From positions 136,160,738 to 136,224,737 of the forward strand of contig OY821520.1 of assembly GCA_963682025.1 (NCBI GenBank): a DNA stretch of 64,000 nt. The letters are read 5' to 3'. Numbering within the stretch: the stretch's first letter is position 1; each line of letters starts with the position of its first letter. Made by a program: the position numbers and the translations under genes. Shown piece after piece: positions 57,368-64,000 of this stretch. The notes below the pieces were generated by a model that was not told the origin of the DNA, did not search any database, and saw only the letters and a program-made list of their open reading frames with translations. This stretch comes from Cordilura impudica (lineage: Eukaryota > Arthropoda > Insecta > Diptera > Scathophagidae).

Positions 57368-57840
57368 CTGTATCCAGCACCGGATATGGATTCACGACGA
57401 TTTCGTCCAAATAGTGTGGGTGGTACGGCAGATATTGTTACCACTGAATGCCTTCGACCACCACCACCAGGATAATTTTTCTGGGATAGTGTAGCCAAGA
57501 ATTCAACTTCGTGAGGACTCAATCCCCCAGTTTCACCACCCACTTCAGATAAACGTCGCACTTGACTAGCGGTTATACCTTCTGTTATTTGCAATGATGG
57601 CAATGAATGTTTGCGCCTTTGTTGCATATCTATTAGTGGACAAAGAAGATATGGATTTTTTGGCGATTCAGGATCAGAGTCATCACTGTTTGTTCTTCCT
57701 GTGGTTGCGCAACAACCATCAGGTCCACCACTTGCTCCCAGTTGGTCATCACTATCATCTGTTGCATGAGATTCTTCAACCACAATGAGTGGCTCTTGTG
57801 TGCTGATATTAAACACTGGTGTAAATGATGAACGACGCAT
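57368..57840 (-). CDS. First coding exon of a Ser/Arg-rich host gene
   Basis: The start ATG at 57840-57838 follows an in-frame TAG 36 bases upstream and an A-rich context (AAAATG). It is open to a donor CAG|GTATGT at 57368/57367, coding 157 residues plus two bases. Sequence features: residues 2-6 RRSSF; an acidic Ser-rich stretch 22-60; then repeated basic sites RRKHS (Ser79), RRLS (Ser98), RRHS (Ser132) and RRES (Ser151). Their R-R-x-S spacing fits basophilic kinases such as PKA. A Gly run lies at 125-128, next to RRHSVVTISAVPPTLFGR. No membrane segment or signal peptide. GC content and codon use differ sharply from the surrounding transposons. I do not recognise the product. It looks like an intrinsically disordered, phosphorylation-regulated cytoplasmic protein (inference). 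Read-through past the donor to 57214 adds low-complexity sequence and is rejected. Confidence 0.8.
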
Positions 57841-58600
57841 TTTTGTTTTTGGTGTTTTTTGTATCTGTTGTTGCTACAAATATTCGTTTACGTCCAATAT
57901 TGTATTCGTTTTTTTTTTGTTGCTTTGTTGTTAAATTTTTGAAAAAAAGCTTTTAAAACTTTTTATGCAAAAACTTTGTTGCCGTTGTAAGTTTTTTAAG
58001 TGTTATGTTTGGTGCACTTTATTTTTATTAGTTTAATTTGAATATTTTAAAGGTGTTTAAGTCTGCAATAAAGTAAAAAGGAAAATTGTGTAAGTTGCAG
58101 TTTGTTTTATTTAACTATAGCAAAGTTTTAATTTAATTTCTATAAATTTTCTTAAAGTTTGAGCCTTTTTTACAGAGCACTGAATGTCATATGTATATAT
58201 CATACCTCCACTAACTTGAATATAAATAGTAATAACTTAATATAATAATTCATACAAAGTCAATAATAATTGAAAATTTAATTAAATTAGATTGAAATTT
58301 TAGGAGATGTTGCAAATGATTATCGACTTTCATTAAAAAAAAAATCTCAGCATACATCAGTTGAAATTAATTTTATATGGGTTGAGAACGTTGATCCTAG
58401 ATTAATATTCAAACTCAAAGTGAAAGTATGAGGCCAGACCAATAAAACCCCCGAAGTGTTTGACGCTCTCAGGCCACAGTTTTCTTATGACCTTTTATAT
58501 TTTCCTTATCTTGATATTTGTTTGCTTAGTTCTTTAGCTAAAACTCAAGGAGCATTGATGGTTTCACAGTACATTACATATTATGGGCTTATGACTAATA
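57841..58600. promoter_or_regulatory. Upstream region of the host gene (5' UTR and possible promoter)
   Basis: On the minus strand this precedes ATG 57840. It is AT-rich, with CA- and A-rich leader sequence near the start codon. No clear TATA or initiator can be assigned by eye. Part of 58440-58520 is a repeat also found at 63855-63930 ('gcgttctcaggcca', 'tatgac.ttttatatt'). Confidence 0.35.
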
Positions 58601-58631
58601 TTTATTCGTAGAGTAGAAGAGGCAAATACGT

Positions 58632-61600
58632 ATTTATACCCTCCACTCCAGTGTGCAGAGGGTATATATAAGTTTGTCATTCCGTTTGTAATAATTAGAA
58701 AAAAATTTTTGGACCCCATAAAATATATTTGTGATCCTTATAACAACCGGAGTTGATATAGCGATATCCGTCTGTCCGTCTGTCCGTCTGTGGAAATCAC
58801 GATGCCGGCATCAATCCGGCAGCTAGGGTGCTCGTTGACACAAAAAATGATTCGTTAACATCCGGAGAAGTTCGTCGTTTAAAATCGTCCAAATCAGTTG
58901 ATGAGGGCCCGAGATTTGAGGAGCTAAAAAAAGTCTTGAAAAAATATAATTTTCTATGTTGTTCTTGTCACGATCACGCCCTCAATAGTGCAGCTACATT
59001 GATCATTTTTAGTGATAATGATTCACCAAATTCATGGGAAGATTCCTATCTCAAAAATCGTTAAAATGGGTGGAAAAGGTCCAGGGAAATCTATGAAAAA
59101 GTAAACAAAAAATTAAAAATATGATGTTTCTATATTGTCCTTGTTGTTATTCTAAATGTTGTGTTGTTGTCATAGCTGGACTTGTTGTTTTTGTGGTCGT
59201 TGTAGTAATAATATTATAAAAACTAGCCCTTTGTACATATAATTATTAACTCTGGTAGAAAAATTTAAAAGTTTCCATTGTTTTGGCATCACTAAAAAAA
59301 TTTATTAGATCATTTCTGGCATTGCCACGAGCCTGCCTGTAAATTTTCAGATAGATTGGGTCACGGGAAAGGGGATAAAATCGACCCAAAATTTTTTCGA
59401 CAAGCAGATACTACGAGTTAATATAAAGGGATTAAAAATTCACCAACATCTAAAGCAAATAATGCTAAAATACCTAATTGTTAATGAAAAAAAAAATGTA
59501 AATTTAGCAAAAAAAAAAATTTTATGTATAAATTTATTTAAAGGGAAAAACACAAAAATAACGTTTGATGTTGTATTTTTGTGTGTAATATTTACATATA
59601 CACACATAAACATATTAAATAATACATATATTATATATACGTATATCCCTAACAACTGCATGTTAGAAGTAAATCGGTATATTATTTTATTTACATAAAA
59701 TTCTGCAATATTTTGTTGTGGGGAAAATACATTTCTTTTGCATTAACAGAGTGTCACTTCATTTTGCTCAGCGTGACTATGCCACATTAGATGGCGCTAC
59801 AATTTTTGTTCTAATTAGCTTTGCAATAGTTATTTCTATTTTAACATGAATGCCAATATTTCCAAATAAATATCATACAGAACAATGTTAGGAGTACACA
59901 CCGGCTGGTCTTTTATTTCATACGTTTTTTCATTATTCTTTTACAAATATGAACATAAGTTTGGCATATTAACTTTTTGTTGTCTTTACAAAATAGAGTT
60001 ACCGAGTTCAGCAATGAGTTGTTTGCTTTCAAAACAGTTCTACATAGTTCTATAGAATTATTATTCTGCTTTACCTACAAATTATCTGATTGCGATTACA
60101 TCTAATTTTTAAAAATTTTTTATAATTACTGAAGCATTATTATTCACATAAGTACAAAATTGCACTTTTTAAATTTTCCATTCAAATTTAAGAAAATATC
60201 AATTCTAAAAACTGGAATTAAAAATTTCCAATTATAAATTACAATTAATTGAATTTCAGAAAATCATATCAAAACGTCGGAAATTATAATTTTAAATTTA
60301 AAAGACATCAATTGCATCCTTAATATATAAATTTTATTCGTTAAACACAATTGTTTACATTTAAAAAATATTTACATTTAAAAAAAATATTGACATTCAG
60401 GAAAAATTAATAGCTTCTCAGTAATCAGTTATCAGTTACCTAAACGACAACCATTGTTGTGTTGTTTATTCAATCGATAAAAACTTAAATTTTTAGGTTG
60501 AAATGTCGTCATACATAAATAAAAATCATAAAATAGTGAAAATATTTTGTTTTTATTAAAAAACTTATTTGTATAAATAAAAAAGTTAAAAAGCACATTC
60601 AATTCATTATTTCATTTTCCAATAAATACACAGAAATATTAGTAAAAAATAAAGCTATTAAACATCAACATAAAATCATCCTGTCAAACACGAAGTAATT
60701 TGTTTTTTTCTATTCTCCTTTGTGTTTTTCGCTTATTTTGACAGAGATGCCACTCGTTTACAATTTAAATAAATAGAAAAATAGATTTGTCGACTGTTGT
60801 TAAGATGTACGTACTTAGTGAATCACTTAATCCTTAGTGCAAACAACAAAACCTGTCGATATATTTTGCGATAGTCGGATCGTTGAAATTTACAGAATCA
60901 CACTACAGAAAACATTAATTTTAATTCAATGAATTTTAGAAAACGTCAAATGATATTTAAGCATTGCGAACATAAAAATTGTTATATAAATAAACGCAAT
61001 TTGATGAGAATGTTATTTATATATAAATTTTCACAATTTTTTTTTGGATGAAAATTTGAAGTTTTTCAGAAAATAAAGATAAAAAATTATTTTATTTAAA
61101 ATGTTTCGGACATTTGGTTTTTTTGCGTTTTGCATCCCTAATTTGAATATTTATTATTATGAATTTATTCTCTATGTTTTCCAAATATAGCAATATTTGA
61201 ATAAAAAAGTTGAGAGAGTTTTTTTTGGTTATTATTTTGTTACTCCATCCGACCTATATGGCCCCAATGAAGAAATATTTGGCCAGTTAAAAGAAACTAT
61301 ACAGCCATCTCCAATTAGCATGATTTAATGCATATAGCCACCCTACACAACCATTACCTTTGCAATGGAGGTTAGGGCGAGCTATTTAATTAGTAAAAAC
61401 TAAATTAAACGAGAAGTTATGTCATATAACCGGAAACGCATGCATATAGGCATATAACCTAAATGCATGCCGATCAGCAATCACGATGACCAAAAATCAA
61501 ACACCGAAATAAATCCGAAATAATAGAAAAGACGAAAACCAAACCAAAGAATTTGCTGAAATAATTTGGTATTAAGTTTAGCAAATTGTTTATTTTTTCA

Positions 61601-62053
61601 TTTACATTTATTATCAAGACTCGAACCGAGGTGGAGGGTATCAAAGATTCGGCACAGCCGAATTTAACACTCTTATGCCCGTTTTCTCAATAGGCGATTA
61701 TCTTTTATCCCAACGAGAAACTGCCGATTAAAGAAATTTGGTTTTCTCAATGTCTGGTTTGCTTTTATTTTGTCGCAAAGCTTACCGGCACTCATCTGCC
61801 AATTATTTATTTATCGTACAGATAAATTATTCTCCCAACTTTCATATCAATTTTGAGAGGCATTGCCAACTGTAAATAATTCTCCCAACTTTCATACGTA
61901 TTTTGAGAGGCATTGCCAACTGAAAATAATGTTTTTGTCGGTACATTGAGAAAACCAAAATTGTTAACAGGCAGTTTATCGGTACAATAAATTTATGTCC
62001 TGGTTAAGTGACAGCCAGTTTGACAATACATTGAGAAAACCGGCATTACTTGT
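58632..62053 (+). mobile_element. Second HINE-like family (HINE-2), with inserts
   Basis: The 5' end TTTATACCCTCCACTCCAG is at 58632, followed by a TCTGTCCGTCTG minisatellite near 58770. The 3' end is at 61640-61675 plus 62046-62053: inverted subterminal GGTGGAGGGTAT, hairpin TTCGGC-ACA-GCCGAA, then AACACTCTTA | CTTGTTTT. Same design as family R, including the CTTACTTGTT end. A MITE (61676-62045) splits the 3' terminus. The 3-kb interior is longer than expected. The AT-rich stretch 59450-61600 probably contains further unrecognised inserts and has no gene I can support. Confidence 0.65.
61676..62045. mobile_element. TTA-flanked MITE inside the HINE-2 3' end
   Basis: Ends TGCCCGTTTTCTCAAT and inverse ATTGAGAAAACCGGCA, flanked by TTA (61673-61675 and 62046-62048). 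Deleting it with one TTA restores CACTCTTACTTGTTTT, the normal 3' end of the host repeat. Inside, a 49-50-bp sequence ('ttctcccaactttcata' ... 'tgagaggcattgccaactg') occurs twice in tandem (61823-61922). The TSD and ends suggest PIF/Harbinger derivation. Confidence 0.85.
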
Positions 62054-62084
62054 TTTAATATTAAATCAAACATACGTCAGCATT

Positions 62085-63618
62085 TTTATAACCTATACCA
62101 CTATGTGGTTTGGATATAACGACTTTGTGCTGTTGTTTGTAACTACCAAAAATATTTGACATAGACCCATCTTTTATTATACTGATTGGCTCAAAATAAC
62201 ACACTGAGTCAATTTAGCGATGTCGGTCCATCTGTCTGTCTGTCTGTCCGTCTGCGTGTCCTTAAAATTTTTAATCAAACTAAAGGTCCCAAATATGAAT
62301 ATGTTTCAATTAAATTTGGTATGTAAGCTTTTATCGGCCATAGGATGAATGCTGTTGAAATTGGTGAAATTTGGCCAATGTACAGACCTAGTCGCCATAC
62401 AAATGACCCCTATGAAATCGACATAAATTGCCATAAGATCCAAATTATCATATAGATCTCGGTCAAAATGGATTTGTGTGTGTTTATTACATCCATTTAT
62501 CATTTGTCCAAAAATAAACCCTATATGGCAATTCTTCTATCAGAAAAAAATAGTGCACAGATTTTTATCAAATTTGCTTTGTATATATTGTCTCAAAATA
62601 TATGTGACCTTACCAAATATGGTCAGGATCGGTCCATTTTTTGACCTATGAATATTGCATCCGATATGAATTTTTCATATCTGCAGCCAAAAAAAAAAAC
62701 AAGTAAGAAAATTATAGTCGGTCTAGACCGACTATACGATACCCTATACCATGGTTTAGAGACTCTATCTCTTCGGTCCAACTAATTGGATATAGAAAAT
62801 AAGCATAAACCAAATTTGAGTGGCATTGTTATTAATTTTTTTGGCTGCAGATATGAAAAAGTTCATATCGGGTGCTATATTCATATGGGGACTAGGTCGA
62901 AAAATGGACCGATCCTGTCAATTATATTTTGAAAAAGTATATACAAACCAAATTTGAGAAAAATTTGTGCAATATTTTTGTTTTTTGCTAGATTTAAGTG
63001 AATATCGGGAAGCAGCTCTTTATGAGGCCCAAGGACTAAGAATTGTCCTATAGGGATTATTTTTTGACTACTGATTAATGAATGTGATAAACACATACAA
63101 ACCCAATTTGACTGAGATCTATATGATAATTTGAAACTTATGGCAATTTATGTCGATTTCATAGGGAGCATTTGTATGGGGACTAGTTCTGAACATGGGC
63201 CGAATTTCACCAATTTCAACAGCGTTCATCCTATGGCTGATGAAAGCTTATATACTAAATTTCATCAAAATATATTCATAGTTGCGACCTGTAGTTTGAT
63301 TAAAAGCTTTACATGGAAACACAGACGGACGGACGGAAGGACGGACATCCCTAAATTGACTCAGAAAGTGATTCTGAATCGATCGGTATAATAAAACTTG
63401 GGTCTAATACAAATATGTTTGGTAGTTACAAACAGCAGCACAAAGTCATTATACCCAAACCACATAGTGGTACAGGGTATAATAATAATAATGCCATTCA
63501 ATTTTGGTTTATGCTTATTTTCTATATCGAATTAGGTGGACCGAAGAGATAGGGTCTCTAACCCATGGTATAGGGTATCGTATAGTCGGTTTAGACTGAC
63601 TATAATTTTCTTACTTGA
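62085..63618 (+). mobile_element. HINE-like family R, copy R8, split by R9
   Basis: The 5' part is 62085-62693 (TTATAACCTATACCACTATG onward) and the 3' part 63484-63618 (through AGTCGGTTTAGACTGACT to TTTTCTTACTTGA). The halves join at the family sequence 'tctgcagcc(g)aaaaaa..taat..(a)atcccactcaa'. Confidence 0.75.
62698..63482 (-). mobile_element. HINE-like family R, copy R9, nested in R8
   Basis: ACAAGTAAGAAAATTATAG plus the perfect palindrome AGTCGGTCTAGACCGACT at the left, and 'cacatagtggtacagggtata' at the right. Inserted in the opposite orientation into R8 within an A-tract / TAATAA site. Complete and little diverged. Confidence 0.82.
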
Positions 63619-63854
63619 TTTAAATTGCAAAGCTAGTGCCCTTTCTTTTTATAAGCATTTATATATATTTTTTGAAAATTGGTTCCCTTTAGAAAATTTA
63701 AGTCCTTAGAAGAAACAAAATCATGAAATGAAAAATACTGATGGCAGATTTACTCAGTTTGGTATTGGTTTATTATCCGGTTCTACTATAATAAACCGAA
63801 CGGCATTATTTATTCATTTTATATATTTTATTTCAACTCAAATTTGAAGGTACC

Positions 63855-64000
63855 ATACCATTATAGTAAAGCCTCCAACGGCTTTGGCGTTCTCAGGCCA
63901 AACTTTTTTATGACGTTTTATATTTATATTCTGTACAACTATGTGGTCAGGCTACAATGGCGTTGCGCTGATATTTGTTACTACCAAAAGTACTATATGG
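63855..64000 (+). repeat. Diverged repeat and family R-like 5' end at the window edge
   Basis: 63855-63930 resembles 58440-58510. From about 63930, 'attctgtacaactatgtggtcaggctacaatggcgttgcgctg' is a diverged version of the family R 5' region ('ataccactatgtggtttgggtataatgactttgtgctg', split here over words). Truncated by the window end. Confidence 0.45.

Noticed and set aside
58828..59064. Open frame beginning with a Leu/Met start, KNDSLTSGEVRRLKSS
   Set aside because: Lies inside HINE-2 between its minisatellite and AT-rich interior; no domain, and follows repeat sequence known to be non-coding in sister families.
59440..59698. Overlapping open frames on both strands
   Set aside because: Pure AT-rich low-complexity sequence; composition alone explains them.

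Overview
The window looks like a piece of a calyptrate-fly-type (Diptera) nuclear genome. It is strongly AT-rich, shows no operons, has short introns with GTAAGT-like donors and a very large intron, and is packed with eukaryotic DNA transposons. Species cannot be fixed from the sequence. I see one convincing host gene; almost everything else is transposon-derived and decayed.

Host gene (minus strand): a coding exon at 57840-57368 splices, by my reading, across a 20.9 kb intron to an exon at 36486-36303. Together they give an in-frame 218-residue Ser/Arg-rich protein with repeated R-R-x-S motifs. The intron holds two HINE-like repeats and a 9.5 kb Transib nest (38135-47620), then a Tc1-like nest inside a HINE-like repeat (47664-51180), a Helitron tail with tandem arrays, a piggyBac copy (53165-55730) and a Transib end fragment.

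Region by region. 1-8436: several direct and inverted copies of one decayed repeat family, one split by a 2.8 kb foldback element with a 10-bp target-site duplication (TSD). 8440-9176: Helitron helicase debris and a short non-autonomous Helitron. 10728-18065: a Tc1/mariner-like transposase gene split by a Transib (RAG1-related) element with a perfect 5-bp TSD; that Transib is itself split by a second foldback element with a 10-bp TSD. 18066-19110: a ~158-bp tandem array. 21481-25580: a Penelope-like retroelement, split by a MULE, which is split by a Helitron. 26305-28742: HINE-like repeats and a terminal-inverted-repeat element. 29078-34946: a CACTG-ended DNA transposon with TTA TSD, containing a second transposon (29832-33547) with ~580-bp inverted repeats and a nearly complete transposase. 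58632-63618: two HINE-like families, a TTA-flanked MITE inside one 3' end, and one HINE nested in another.

How it works together: the mobile elements form a stratigraphy. At several junctions the host reading frame or host repeat is restored when the inserted element is removed, so relative ages can be read directly. The three Transib transposase fossils carry different damage, including substitutions at apparent catalytic positions. No intact mobile gene, CRISPR array, rRNA or tRNA was recognised.
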